DNA from: Streptomyces sp. DHE7-1
GTDB taxonomy: Bacteria; Actinomycetota; Actinomycetes; Streptomycetales; Streptomycetaceae
DNA: 64,000 bases
Direction: 5' to 3'
Assembly (NCBI GenBank): GCA_016432725.1
Contig: JACJDG010000003.1
Span: 2,170,001 to 2,234,000, forward strand
A program made the position numbers and the translations under genes. The notes beneath the pieces are model-generated. The model saw only the letters and a program-made list of their open reading frames with translations, searched no databases and was not told the DNA's origin. Shown one piece after another: positions 27,522 through 36,820 of the stretch (positions within the stretch are counted from its first letter, which is position 1; every line of letters starts with the position of its first letter).

Positions 27522-28341
27522 GCGCAGACGCCTTCACCGGGGGTGCGGCCGAGGCCCGGCCGAACAAGCTGGGCGGGCTGCGTGATGTCGTACGACAGGA
27601 GCTGGTCGCCCGGCAGCTCGACGAGCAGATAGCCGGGCGGTTCCCGGTCGGGCAGCGGCTGCGGGTGCTCGACGTGGGGATGGGCCAGGGCACGCAGGCG
27701 CTGCGGCTGGCCCGGCTCGGTCACCAGGTGACGGGGGTCGAGCAGGACGCGACGATGATCGCGGCCGCGCGCCGGTCCCTGGCGGGTGAGCCCGAGGGCA
27801 TCCGCGAGCGGGTCCGTCTGGTGCAGGGCGACGGCCGGGACACCGGGGTGCACTTCCTGCCCGGCAGCTTCGACGTGGTGCTGTGCCACGGCGTACTGAT
27901 GTACGTGGAGGAGCCCGATCCGCTGGTGGCGGGCCTGGCCCGGATGCTGGCGCCCGGCGGCCTGCTGTCGCTCCTGGTGCGCAACGGCGACGCGCTCGCC
28001 ATGCACGCGGGTCTGTCCGGCGACTGGCAGGGCGCGGTGGCCGCCTTCGGCGCCACCTCCTACCGCCCCCGTGCTCGATCAGACTCGAACGGGGGACCCC
28101 CATCCGCCTCGGCCTCGACGTACGGGCCGACCGGCTGTCGGCCCTCACCGCCACCCTGGCCGGCATCGCCGCCCCGCTGCACGCCTGGTACGGCGTACGG
28201 GTCTTCACCGACACGGCGGCGGACGACGCGGAGATACCGGACGACCTGCAGAGCCTGCTGGCGGCCGAGGAACGGGCCGGGCGCACCGATCCCTACCGTT
28301 CGGTCGCGGCGCTGCTGCATCTTTGCGGGGTGCGCGGCTAG
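27518..28341 (+). CDS. class I SAM-dependent methyltransferase, interrupted by a repeat and probable 1-nt deletion
   Basis: The Rossmann SAM motif is VLDVGMGQGTQAL, followed by GVEQD (motif II) and FDVVLCHGVLMYVEEPD; about 274 residues after correction. GGAGAG lies 5 nt before a CTG at 27518 that overlaps the DUF3043 stop (CTGA), and no ATG, GTG or TTG is suitable, so a rare CTG start is the best reading. At 28066-28102 a GC-rich palindromic repeat interrupts the gene. One missing C there would make the insertion a multiple of three and restore the distal frame RLGLDVRADRLSAL. Substrate unknown. Confidence 0.8.
28066..28102. repeat. REP-like GC-rich palindromic element inside a coding region
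   Basis: The element runs CCCCC, about 20 nt, GGGGG, A, CCCCC, A. It resembles the short hairpin elements common between Streptomyces genes (from memory). It falls within the methyltransferase gene. I see no second copy in the window. Confidence 0.55.
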
Positions 28342-28429
28342 GGGGCCACGGCCGTCACCGCCGGCGGTGACGGGGTCCGTTCGGGCGTATCGGGCGCGCC
28401 CGGGCGTTCCCCGTGGAAACACTCGGTGC

Positions 28430-29500
28430 ATGGACGGTTCCCTTGCCCGTGCCCGTCGAAGGGGCGCGCGTGTCCCCGTGCTGATCTGTGCGGTGCTGCT
28501 CGTGGCCGGGTGCACGACGTCCGCGACGCCGGCGGAGCGGCCCGGCGCGTCCGACCGGGCGGCACTCCCGCTGGCGCTGGACGACGTGCAGGGCCGGTAC
28601 CTGAAGGTGATCCAGGAGGTCCTGCCGTCGGTCGTGCAGATCCGGGCGAGCCGTGATCTGGGTTCCGGGGTGGTGTACGACGGCCAGGGGCACATCGTCA
28701 CCAACGCGCACGTGGTCGGGTCCGAGAAGACCTTCCGGGTGACCACGGCCAACAGCGAGGAGCCGCTCACCGCGAGCCTGGTGTACTCCTACCCCGAGCA
28801 GGACCTCGCGGTGATCAGGCTGGACCGGGTGCCAACCGGGCTGCGGCCGGCGGTGTTCGGGGACTCCGGGACGGTGCGGGTCGGCCACATGGTGCTGGCC
28901 ATGGGCTCGCCGCTCGGGCTGTCGTCCAGCGTGACCCAGGGCATCGTCTCGGCGACCGGACGGACCGTCAGCGAGGACGGCTCGGACGGCGGTACGGGCG
29001 CCACCATCGCGAACATGGTGCAGACCTCGGCCGCCATCAACCCGGGCAACAGCGGTGGCGCGCTGGTGAATCTCGACGGGCAGGTCATCGGTATCCCGAC
29101 GCTCGCCGCGTCCGATCCGGACCTCGGTGGCGGCGCGGCCCCCGGTATCGGTTTCGCCATCCCGGCGTCGATGGTGCGGACCGTCGCCGACCAGATCGTC
29201 AGGCACGGCAAGGTCGTCGACTCGGGGCGGGCCGCGCTGGGCGTCACCGTGCGGGGCGTCGTGGACGGCGGCTACCGGCCCGCCGGGGTCGCGGTGGTGA
29301 CCGTGGGCGACGGCGGCGCGGCCGCGCGGGCGGGTCTGCGGCCCGGCGACGTGATCACCCGGGTGGACCGCACCCCGGTCACCTCCGACACCGACCTCGC
29401 CGAAGCCCTGGCGGCCCGGCGGCCGGGGCAGCGCACCCCGGTGACCTTCCAGCGCGACGGCGCGGCGAAGACCGTGGAGGTGACACTGGGTGAGCAGTGA
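28430..29500 (+). CDS. HtrA-like serine protease, lipoprotein (S1C)
   Basis: A lipoprotein signal (LLVAGC) anchors a 356-residue extracytoplasmic protease. The triad is His in VTNAHVVG, Asp in QDLAVI and Ser in NPGNSGGAL. A single PDZ domain follows (about residues 265-350, GLRPGDVITRVD). It is probably a cell-envelope quality-control protease. An upstream in-frame extension merges with the methyltransferase only because of the interruption there and is rejected. A hairpin follows. Confidence 0.93.
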   Translation: MDGSLARARRRGARVPVLICAVLLVAGCTTSATPAERPGASDRAALPLALDDVQGRYLKVIQEVLPSVVQIRASRDLGSGVVYDGQGHIVTNAHVVGSEKTFRVTTANSEEPLTASLVYSYPEQDLAVIRLDRVPTGLRPAVFGDSGTVRVGHMVLAMGSPLGLSSSVTQGIVSATGRTVSEDGSDGGTGATIANMVQTSAAINPGNSGGALVNLDGQVIGIPTLAASDPDLGGGAAPGIGFAIPASMVRTVADQIVRHGKVVDSGRAALGVTVRGVVDGGYRPAGVAVVTVGDGGAAARAGLRPGDVITRVDRTPVTSDTDLAEALAARRPGQRTPVTFQRDGAAKTVEVTLGEQ

Positions 29501-29528
29501 GGAGGGTGGTGGCAGGTCCCTCCTCACT
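29496..29528. terminator. terminator hairpin between convergent genes
   Basis: Perfect 11-bp arms (AGTGAGGAGGG / CCCTCCTCACT) with an 11-nt loop start at the end of the HtrA-like gene. Confidence 0.65.
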
Positions 29529-29539
29529 CCCCGGCCGGC

Positions 29540-29752
29540 TTACGACGCCTCGGCGTGCAGGCTCATCGGGCCGTAGATCTCGCTGGTCTCCTCGAACAGG
29601 CGGACCTGGTCGGCGCCGCCCTCCTCCAGGGCCTTCCAGTGCTCACCGATCCAGGACTCGGCGTCCCCCTGGGTGGTGAACTCCTCCGGCTGCACCGCGG
29701 GCTGGACCTCCGTCCCGTCGGCCTTCTCGAACCGCCACGTCCATGCCGTCAT
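29540..29752 (-). CDS. small conserved actinobacterial protein
   Basis: The 70-residue acidic protein MTAWTWRFEKADG... contains GDAESWIGEHWKALEEGGADQVRLFE and ends in PMSLHAEAS. It has no signal or membrane segment. AGGAGG lies 5 nt before the ATG, which fixes the start and argues against the longer frame from 29803. Function unknown. Confidence 0.8.
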   Translation of the reverse strand: MTAWTWRFEKADGTEVQPAVQPEEFTTQGDAESWIGEHWKALEEGGADQVRLFEETSEIYGPMSLHAEAS

Positions 29753-29832
29753 ATGGGCCTCCTCTGATCCAACTCTGCCCCGGAAGACTAGCCGGAAGCG
29801 CAAGACCTGCTGGGACGGGTGAAAATCGGTCC

Positions 29833-31034
29833 GTGGAAGTCACTCTGCTCGGCACCGGTACCCCGGCGGGGCTGCCCCGCCCCGACTGCCCCTGCGCCGT
29901 CTGCGCGACCGCGCTGGGCCCTGACGCGCGGGCGGCCACCGCGCTGCTCGTGGACGGGGCCCTGCTGCTCGACCTGACACCCGGCGCGGCGTTCGCGGCC
30001 GCGCGGGCCGGGCATTCGCTGGGCGGGGTGCGGCAGGTGCTGCTGTCGCATCCGCACGACGGGCCGGCGGTGGAGGTGCCGGCCGGGGTGCCGCAGCCCG
30101 GCCGCGTGCCGGACGGGCGGGAGTTGGCGCTGCTGACGGGGCATCGGGTGCGGGCCGTGGCGATGGACGCGGGCGGCACCGGCTACGCGGTGACCGGTCC
30201 GGACGGGCAGCGGCTGCTGTACCTGCCGCCGGGCGGGGCTCCGGCCGGTCTGGAGGAGGCGACGGCGGAGTCGTACCAGATGGTCCTCGCCGACGTCGTG
30301 GGACGCCCGGACGCGCTGGCCCGGCTGCGGGCGGTGGGCTCCGTGGACCCGACGACGGACGTCGTCGCCGTGCACCTCGACCACGACGTGCCGCAGGGCG
30401 CCGAGCTGCGGCGGCGGCTCGCGGCGGCGGGGGCGCGGGCGGTCCCCGACGGTACGACGCTGATGGTCGGGGCGTACGAGGAGGTGCCGGACGTGCCGCG
30501 CCGGACGCTGGTGCTCGGCGGGGCGCGCTCGGGCAAGTCGGTGGAGGCCGAACGGCGCCTGGAGGCCTTTCCCGACGTGCTCTACGTGGCCACGGGCGGG
30601 ACGCGCGGCGGGGACACCGAGTGGGCGGCGCGGGTGGCCGTGCACCGGGAGCGGCGGCCGGGCTCGTGGCGTACGGCGGAGACGACGGACCTGCTGCCGC
30701 TGCTGGCCGAGGACGGGCCGCCGCTGCTGATCGACTGTCTGTCGCTGTGGCTGACGGACGTCATGGACTCCGTCGGGGCGTGGGACGACGCGGAGTGGGC
30801 CGGGGCGGGGAGAAGGCGCTGCGGGAGCGGGTGCGGGAGCTGACGGCGGCGGTGCGGGGTGCCCGGCGGACCGTGGTCGCGGTGTCCAACGAGGTGGGTT
30901 CGGGGATCGTGCCGGCGACCGCCTCCGGGCGGCGGTACCGGGATGAACTGGGCCGGCTGAACGCGGCGTTCGCCGGTGAGTGCGAGCAGGTTCTGCTGGT
31001 CGTGGCCGGACAGGCACTGGTGCTCCGGGGCTGA
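29833..31034 (+). CDS. cobU: fusion of a metallo-beta-lactamase-like domain with adenosylcobinamide kinase / phosphate guanylyltransferase, apparent frameshift
   Basis: Residues 1 to about 220 look like a degenerate MBL domain: GTGTPAGLPRPDCPCAVC has a PhnP-like Cys cluster, but the metal motif is only SHPHDG instead of HxHxDH. The rest is CobU: P-loop GGARSGKSVEAE, VATGGTRGGDTEWAARVAVHRERRP with the guanylylated-His region, and VSNEVGSGIVP. CobU activates adenosylcobinamide during nucleotide-loop assembly. A missing G in the run at 30807-30810 splits the gene; corrected length is about 400 residues. The start is GTG at 29833. Confidence 0.88.
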
Positions 31035-31081
31035 GCGGCCGCGGCCGCGGGGCAGGCGTGCGTGCCCCGCGGCCACGGGGG

Positions 31082-32059
31082 CTACCCGTTCTTGCGCGCC
31101 ACGAGGCGGTAGGCGTTGGAGAAGGGGGTGTGGCGGGTCAGCGGGGCGAGGGTGTGGTCCAGGGCCCAGGCCAGGTCGGTCAGCGGGGCCGCCGCGGCTC
31201 GCAGCAGGGGTGGCTGTGGGACGCGGCCAGGGTGAGGGCCGCTGACAGGTCGTAGGGGGCGTGGGGGCGCTGCGGTCGGTGACGAGGACCGTGCAGCCCT
31301 GCCGTTCCAGTTCCGTGCGGAGGTTGGCCAGGGGCAGCAGGTGCAGGTGGCGGGGCTGGCCGTAGGACCACCACCAGCGGCCGAGGAGCGCGGCGAACAC
31401 GCAGCGCGGATCCGGGACTTCGACGACGAGGTGACCGCCGGGACGCAGGACGGTGAGGGCGGCGCGGAGTTCCGCGCGCGGCTCCGGGGCGTGCTGCAGG
31501 TGGTGGAACATGCTGACCACGTCGTAGCGGGCGCGCAGGCGGGCCGCCGTGCCGGGGGTGCTCAGGTAGCCGCGGTGGGCCTCCTCGACCCGGCCGTCCA
31601 GCAGGGCCTGTTCGACGCGGGCGGTCGGGTCCAGGCCGTCGAAGCTGGTGTAGGGGAAGAACTCCCTGGCCGCCTCGGGGAAATGGGCGTGTCCCGTGCC
31701 CACGTCGAGCCAGCTCTCCGGGTCGGGCAGCGCCGACAGCGCGCGGGCGGCGGCGCGGTGGCGGCGGCGGACGGTTCGGGTGGAGCGGAGGCGCTCGGCG
31801 AACTCCTCGAGCTGCCGCTCGTAGAAGTCCCGGTGGTAGAAGACGAAGCCCTCCGCCGTGAGCCGGGGTTCTGGAAGACGTGCGCGCAGTCGCCGCACTC
31901 GTCGAGGGTGTGGCTGCCCGGCCGGTGCCGCAGCGGGTCGGGGGCGCGCACCCGGGTCCGCAGGTGCCGGGAACCGCACCAGGGGCAGTCCTCGCGGCGT
32001 GGTTCCAGGAAGGGGTCGTTGGGCTCGGTGACCTGCGTGGTGGAGAGCGAGGGCTGCAT
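31082..32059 (-). CDS. class I methyltransferase with N-terminal zinc ribbon, three apparent frameshifts
   Basis: The N-terminus has a four-cysteine ribbon (CPWCGSRH, then CGDCAHVFQNP). A SAM domain follows, with WLDVGTGHAHFPEAA, MFHHLQHAPEPRAEL and LRPGGHLVVEVPDP. Full length needs one base restored in each of three runs: 31865-31868 (AAC CCC CGG), 31263-31267, and 31207-31210. That gives about 326 residues ending RLVARKNG. GGGAG lies 6 nt before the ATG at 32059. Similar ribbon-methyltransferases act on sugars or small molecules; the substrate is unknown. It diverges from cobT. Confidence 0.82.
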
Positions 32060-32192
32060 GGACGGCTCCCAGGGCGACATTCCGCGGCAAACCGGAACGT
32101 ATGGGATACCGATCCCGGGTGCAAAGACGTCGTCACCGCGTGGTGGCGATGTGGCGCCTGAGTGTTCGTCCGCTGCCGGTACTGTTCGGCGA

Positions 32193-33333
32193 ATGAGCAG
32201 CCTTGAACTGGACGACTTCACCGATCTGATCGAGCGCCCGGACGGGGCGTTCGCCGTGACGCCGAGGCCCGGCGCGAGCGCCAGATCGTGCCGCCCGGGC
32301 GCTCGGGCGGCTGGACGAGCTGGGCGAGTGGCTGTCCGCCGCGCAGGGCACCGTCCCGGTGCGGCCGGTGGAGCGGCCGCGCGTGGTGCTCTTCGCCGGT
32401 GATCACGGAGTCGCGGAACTCGGCGTCTCCGCACGGCCGGCGGGCGGCGCCGAGGAGATGGTGCGGGCGGTGCTGGAGGGCGGCAGCCCGGTGGCGGTGC
32501 TCGCGCGCCGGCTGGACGTCCCGGTGCGCGTGGTGGACATGGCGCTGGACTGCCCGCCGGAGGCCTTCCCGGCCGACGTCGTGCGGCACCGGGTGCGGCG
32601 CGGCAGCGGACGTATCGACATCGAGGACGCGCTCACCGCGGACGAGGCGGAGGCGGCGTTCCGGGCGGGTGTGGCGGTCGCCGACGAGGAGGCCGACTCG
32701 GGGACCGATCTGGTGGTGCTCGGCGACGTGAGCGTGGGCGGGACCACGGCCGCCGCGGTGCTGATCGCGGCGCTGTGCGGGACCGACGCCTCCGTGGTGA
32801 CCGGGCGGGGCGGGCTGGCGGTCGACGACCTGGCGTGGATGCGCAAGTGCGCGGCGATCCGGGACGCGCTGCGGCGGGCCCGGCCGGTCCTCGGGGACCA
32901 GTTGCAGCTCCTCGCCGCCGTCGGCGGCGCCGATCTGGCCGCGATGACCGGGTTCCTGCTGCAGTGCGCCGTGCGCAAGCTGCCGGTGATCCTGGACGGC
33001 GTGGTGTCCGCCGCGTGCGCGCTGGTCGCCCAGCGGGTCGCGTTCCGCGCGCCGGACTGGTGGCTGGCCGGGCACGACAGCGGGGAGCCGGGGCAGGCCA
33101 AGGCGCTGGACCGGATGGCACTGGAGCCGCTGCTGGAGCAGGGTGTGAAGGTCGGCGAAGGGGTGGGGGCGCTGCTGTCGCTGCCGCTGGTCCGGGCCGC
33201 CGCCGCGCTGGCCGCCGAGCTGCCCGAGAAGGCGGAGCCGGAGACGGACGAGAAGGCCGAGCCGGAGGAGTCGGAGGCGGACGCGAAGGCCGAGTCGCAG
33301 GCGGACGCGAAGACGGGGCCGGAGAAGGAGTAG
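32193..33333 (+). CDS. cobT: nicotinate-nucleotide-dimethylbenzimidazole phosphoribosyltransferase, two apparent frameshifts
   Basis: CobT makes alpha-ribazole phosphate, the lower ligand precursor of cobalamin. Recognised parts are VVLFAGDHGVAELGVS, VLGDVSVGGTTAAA, VVTGRGGLAVDD, and ILDGVVSAACALVA. Two missing G residues (runs 32244-32247 and 32297-32299) separate the start from the body. Corrected length is about 380, longer than the usual about 350 because of a C-terminal tail of about 35 residues rich in Glu, Lys and Ala. The ATG at 32193 follows TACTGT by 7 nt with no ribosome binding site: leaderless. Confidence 0.92.
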
Positions 33334-33388
33334 CCGGGCGCGGTCGGCTGCACGGTTCGCGACAAGGGCACACATATGATCCCCTCTC

Positions 33389-35170
33389 ATGGGAGATGCC
33401 CGAAATGCCGTGGAGCAGCAGGCCGAGCCGGAGCGGCGGTGCGGCGGTGCCTCCCGTCGGGCCGCCGCGTTCGCCGTCTGGTACCTGCGGGCCGTCGCCT
33501 TCGTCAACTTCCTGAGCGCGGTGTGGGTTTCGCTGGGGCAGGACGTACGCCGGCACAACCAGGAGAACCTCTTCACGCCGTACCTGCTCACCGCGGGCTT
33601 CGCCTCGGGCGTGTTCACCACGTTCCTGGCCATCACCATGCGACGGCGCAAGCGGGCCGCCTGGATCCTGAACCTGGTGCTGAGCGGTTCGTTCCTGGCC
33701 CTGTTCGCCTTCGCCATGGCGTTCCCGGAGATCCGGCGGTACGCGCAGAACTGGATCTCCCTGGCGCTCACGGCCGTCTTCACCGGGGCCCTGCTGGCCG
33801 GCCGGCGGGAGTTCTACGCCAAGGGTGACCGGTCGAACCCGCGGCTGGCCGCCACCGTGGCGGTGGGCGGCGGCCTGCTGGCCTCGCTGCTGGCCGGAGC
33901 GCTGGTCACGGTCACCAATCAGGCCCCGGACGCGGCCCGTTCGACGTTCCTGGAGCGCTGGCACTACGGCACCCTGCGGCTGATCTCGGTGGCCGCCGAC
34001 GAGAGCCGCTTCCCCGGGATCGAACCGCCCAACTGGGCCAACGTGGCGGTCAACGTGCTCAGCACGGTGCTGGTCCTGACCGTCTTCTACGCCGCCTTCC
34101 GCTCCCGGCGGGCCGTGGACCCGCTCACCGAGGACGACGAGAAGCGGCTGCGGGCGCTGCTGGAGCGGCACGGGGAGCGGGACTCGCTCGGCTACTTCGC
34201 GCTGCGCCGGGAGAAGAGCGTGGTGTGGTCGCCGACCGGGAAGGCGGCCGTGGCCTATCGCGTCGTCGGCGGGGTGAGCCTCGCCTCCGGCGATCCGCTC
34301 GGCGATCCGGAGGCGTGGCCCGGCGCCATCGCGCCATGGCTGACCGAGGCGCGGGCGCACGGGTGGATCCCGGCCGTGATGGGGGCGAGCGAGGAGGCGG
34401 GGACGGTCTACGCCCGGCACGGCCTGGACGCGCTGGAACTCGGCGACGAGGCGATCGTGGAGGTCGCCGAGTTCACCCTGGAGGGGCGGGCGATGCGGAC
34501 CGTCCGGCAGGCGTACAACCGGGTGCGGCGGGCCGGGTACCGGGTGCGGATCCGCCGGCACGAGGACATCCCGGCGGCGGAGATGGCGTACCTCGTGGAG
34601 CGTGCCGACGACTGGCGGGACGGGGCCACCGAACGGGGCTTCAGCATGGCGCTGGGACGGCTCGCGGACCCCGAGGACGGCCGGTGCGTGATGCTGGAGT
34701 GCACGGACGCCGAGGGCGGGCTGCGGGCGGTGCTCTCCTTCGTGCCCTGGGGACCGCACGGGCTGTCCCTCGACCTCATGCGGCGGGACCGGGACTCCGA
34801 CAACGGGCTGATGGAGTTCATGGTCATCGAGCTGCTGCGGCGGTCCCGGGAGATCGGGATCACCCAGGTCTCGCTGAACTTCGCGATGTTCCGCTCGGTC
34901 TTCGAACGTGGCGCGCGCCTCGGTGCCGGTCCGGTGCTGAGGCTGTGGCGGTCGCTGCTCAGCTTCTTCTCCCGCTGGTGGCAGATCGAGTCGCTGTACC
35001 GCGCCAACGCCAAGTACCGGCCCATCTGGGAACCGCGGTTCCTGCTCTTCGAGAAGAGCGCGGACCTGCTGCGCATCGGCGTCGCGTCGGCGCGCGCGGA
35101 GGGGTTTCTGGAGGCACCGCCGGGGCTGCCGAAGTGGCTGCACCGCAGGCATCTGGAGACGCACCGATGA
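33389..35170 (+). CDS. LysX/MprF-like membrane protein with DUF2156 (phosphatidylglycerol aminoacyltransferase-like)
   Basis: The 593-residue protein has about six membrane helices (about 28-245), then a cytoplasmic DUF2156/GNAT-like domain. Segments GYFALRREKSVVWSP, GVSLASGDPLGDPE, NRVRRAGYRVRI and LSLDLMRRDRDSDNGLMEFMV match MprF and the N-terminal part of mycobacterial LysX, which attach amino acids to phosphatidylglycerol. No lysyl-tRNA synthetase domain is attached. The ATG has TATGAT 8 nt upstream: leaderless. A short gap (10 nt) leads to the next gene. Confidence 0.88.
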   Translation: MGDARNAVEQQAEPERRCGGASRRAAAFAVWYLRAVAFVNFLSAVWVSLGQDVRRHNQENLFTPYLLTAGFASGVFTTFLAITMRRRKRAAWILNLVLSGSFLALFAFAMAFPEIRRYAQNWISLALTAVFTGALLAGRREFYAKGDRSNPRLAATVAVGGGLLASLLAGALVTVTNQAPDAARSTFLERWHYGTLRLISVAADESRFPGIEPPNWANVAVNVLSTVLVLTVFYAAFRSRRAVDPLTEDDEKRLRALLERHGERDSLGYFALRREKSVVWSPTGKAAVAYRVVGGVSLASGDPLGDPEAWPGAIAPWLTEARAHGWIPAVMGASEEAGTVYARHGLDALELGDEAIVEVAEFTLEGRAMRTVRQAYNRVRRAGYRVRIRRHEDIPAAEMAYLVERADDWRDGATERGFSMALGRLADPEDGRCVMLECTDAEGGLRAVLSFVPWGPHGLSLDLMRRDRDSDNGLMEFMVIELLRRSREIGITQVSLNFAMFRSVFERGARLGAGPVLRLWRSLLSFFSRWWQIESLYRANAKYRPIWEPRFLLFEKSADLLRIGVASARAEGFLEAPPGLPKWLHRRHLETHR

Positions 35171-35180
35171 GGAACGCCTG

Positions 35181-35893
35181 ATGGAGAGGCTCGCCCGCTG
35201 GGCCCGCGCCGAGTGGGGGCCGCTGTACGCCGCCGTGCGCGCCCGCCTGCGCGAACGGCGGCTGCGGGCGGCGCCGATGACGGCGGGGGCGGTGTGCCTG
35301 ACCGCGCTGCTGCAGTACGCGCAGAACCAGCCGTGGGGCTACCGGCTGGTTCAGGACGCGGGCGCGGTGCGGGCGGAGGACCCGCTGTGGCAGGCGCTGT
35401 CACGCACCCCGCTGTCGCTGTTCGTGCCGGCCCTGGACCTGCCCGTGTGGGGGGCGCTCGCGCAGGTCCTGTTCGTGTTCGGGATCGCCGAGATCTGTCT
35501 CGGCCGGTGGCGCGCGCTCGCGGTCGCGTACGTCGCCACGCTCGCCGGGACGCTGTACGCGCGGATCGGCATCGCCCTGGGCCCGCACGCGCCGTTCGGT
35601 CTGCCCGCCTCGGACGCCCTGGTGGTGGACACCGGCCCCTCGGCGGCCGTGGTCGGCCTCGCCGTGTACGTGGCCTGGCGGTACGGCGCCCATGTCACGG
35701 TGGGCGCGGTGACCTCGGCGATGGTGGTCGAGGTGCTGCTGAAGGAGAACCTGGCCGGCAAGGAGCACCTGGCCGCGCTGATGGGCGTCGGCGCCCTCTG
35801 CCTGGCCGCGGCCCTGCGCCACCGCCGCGCCGGCCGCCTCCTGCCCGCCGCGCCCCCGAGCCCGGCGCCGCCCCGCCCCCGCTCCGCCCGTGA
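35181..35893 (+). CDS. rhomboid-like membrane protein, apparent frameshift near the 3' end
   Basis: About 237 residues with roughly six helices. GPSAAVVGL resembles the rhomboid serine motif (GxSx), and a histidine in the following helix ([11 protein letters not shown]) could be the partner, so this may be a rhomboid-family pseudoprotease or protease. It begins 10 nt after the DUF2156 gene and is probably in its operon. As written the frame runs on to 36263 across the antisense gene. One missing C in about 35850-35885 would end it at a TGA at 35893, which I favour. Confidence 0.75.
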
Positions 35894-35964
35894 ACACCGC
35901 GCCGGCCCCCGGGCGGCGACCGTCCCGGTGGTCACCGGGCCGGGTCCCGTTCGCGCGCGGGCGC

Positions 35965-36728
35965 TCAGTGGGGACCGGGCAGGCGGGTCGGGCGGGGGTC
36001 GGGTTTGCCGCCGATCCAGTCCTGGACGGCGCGGCGCGGGCCGGACCAGCGGCGGTCGTGGCGGTAGGCGCGCAGGGCGGCCTTGGCGCGGGCGCGGGGG
36101 CGGCGGCGGTAGAAGCGGCGGGCCCACAGGGAGCCGGGGCGGGCCAGCCGGACCGCGCCGACGAGCGCGACCAGCGGCACGATCGCGCCGAAGACCGCGA
36201 TGCGGGCCTTGCCCTTGCTCAGGGCGATCAGGGCGAAGAGGAAGTTCATGGCGATGGTGCTGATGACGCTCCCCCGGTCCTGCAGCTCCTGCTCGGACAG
36301 GTCGTTGACGCCGAACGGCACGAAGCCGGCGAGCAGCAGGCCCACCAGGGCGGCGGTGAGGACGACCGCCTCGACGCTCTTGCGGCCCTCGGCCGTCCAG
36401 TAGACGTCGTCGAGGTGCAGGATCAGCGCGAACTCGTCCAGGACGAGCCCCGCGCCCACCCCGAAGACCACGGCGGCGATCGCCCCGCCGGCGCTGTTCC
36501 GGTAGCCGGCGACCGCGCCGAAGCCGCCGACGACGGTGAGCACCACCCCGGGACCACGTGGTGGATGTGCAGCCCGCCCGCCTCGACGTTCCCGAACGGG
36601 CCCCTGCCGGCCCGGATCAGCCGCGTGATGACCCGGGTGACGACGAAGGTCAGCACGAAGGCGGCGAGGGCGAGCAGCAGCGGGAGCTTGCCCGGCTCCA
36701 GGATGTTCCGCTCCCACCAGTGCCCCAT
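35965..36728 (-). CDS. multi-pass membrane protein of unknown function, apparent frameshift
   Basis: The protein starts [13 protein letters not shown] and has about five helices, including [11 protein letters not shown] with three histidines and [16 protein letters not shown] with acidic residues, which hints at metal binding or a catalytic membrane site. One C is missing at 36546-36549, dividing it into two frames; corrected length is about 254 residues with an Arg-rich C-terminus. TAATGT lies 6 nt before the ATG and there is no ribosome binding site: leaderless. It diverges from cobS. Confidence 0.8.
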
Positions 36729-36820
36729 GTGCGCACATTACCCGGAATTGCCCCATCGCTCAGTGCCGTTCGCCCGATCACCCCGCCGGGCGCCGGGTGG
36801 GCGCCCGGTACCCTGCGCCG

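Noticed and set aside
27326..29500. Single open frame joining the methyltransferase with the HtrA-like protease
   Set aside because: The join exists only because the methyltransferase frame is broken at 28066-28102. The protease has its own ATG and lipoprotein signal.
32633..35164. Long minus-strand frame opposite cobT and the DUF2156 gene
   Set aside because: Shadow of well-supported plus-strand genes, without any domain or start signal.
35893..36263. C-terminal extension of the rhomboid-like protein
   Set aside because: It runs antisense to a membrane protein gene, and has Arg/Gly-rich shadow composition.
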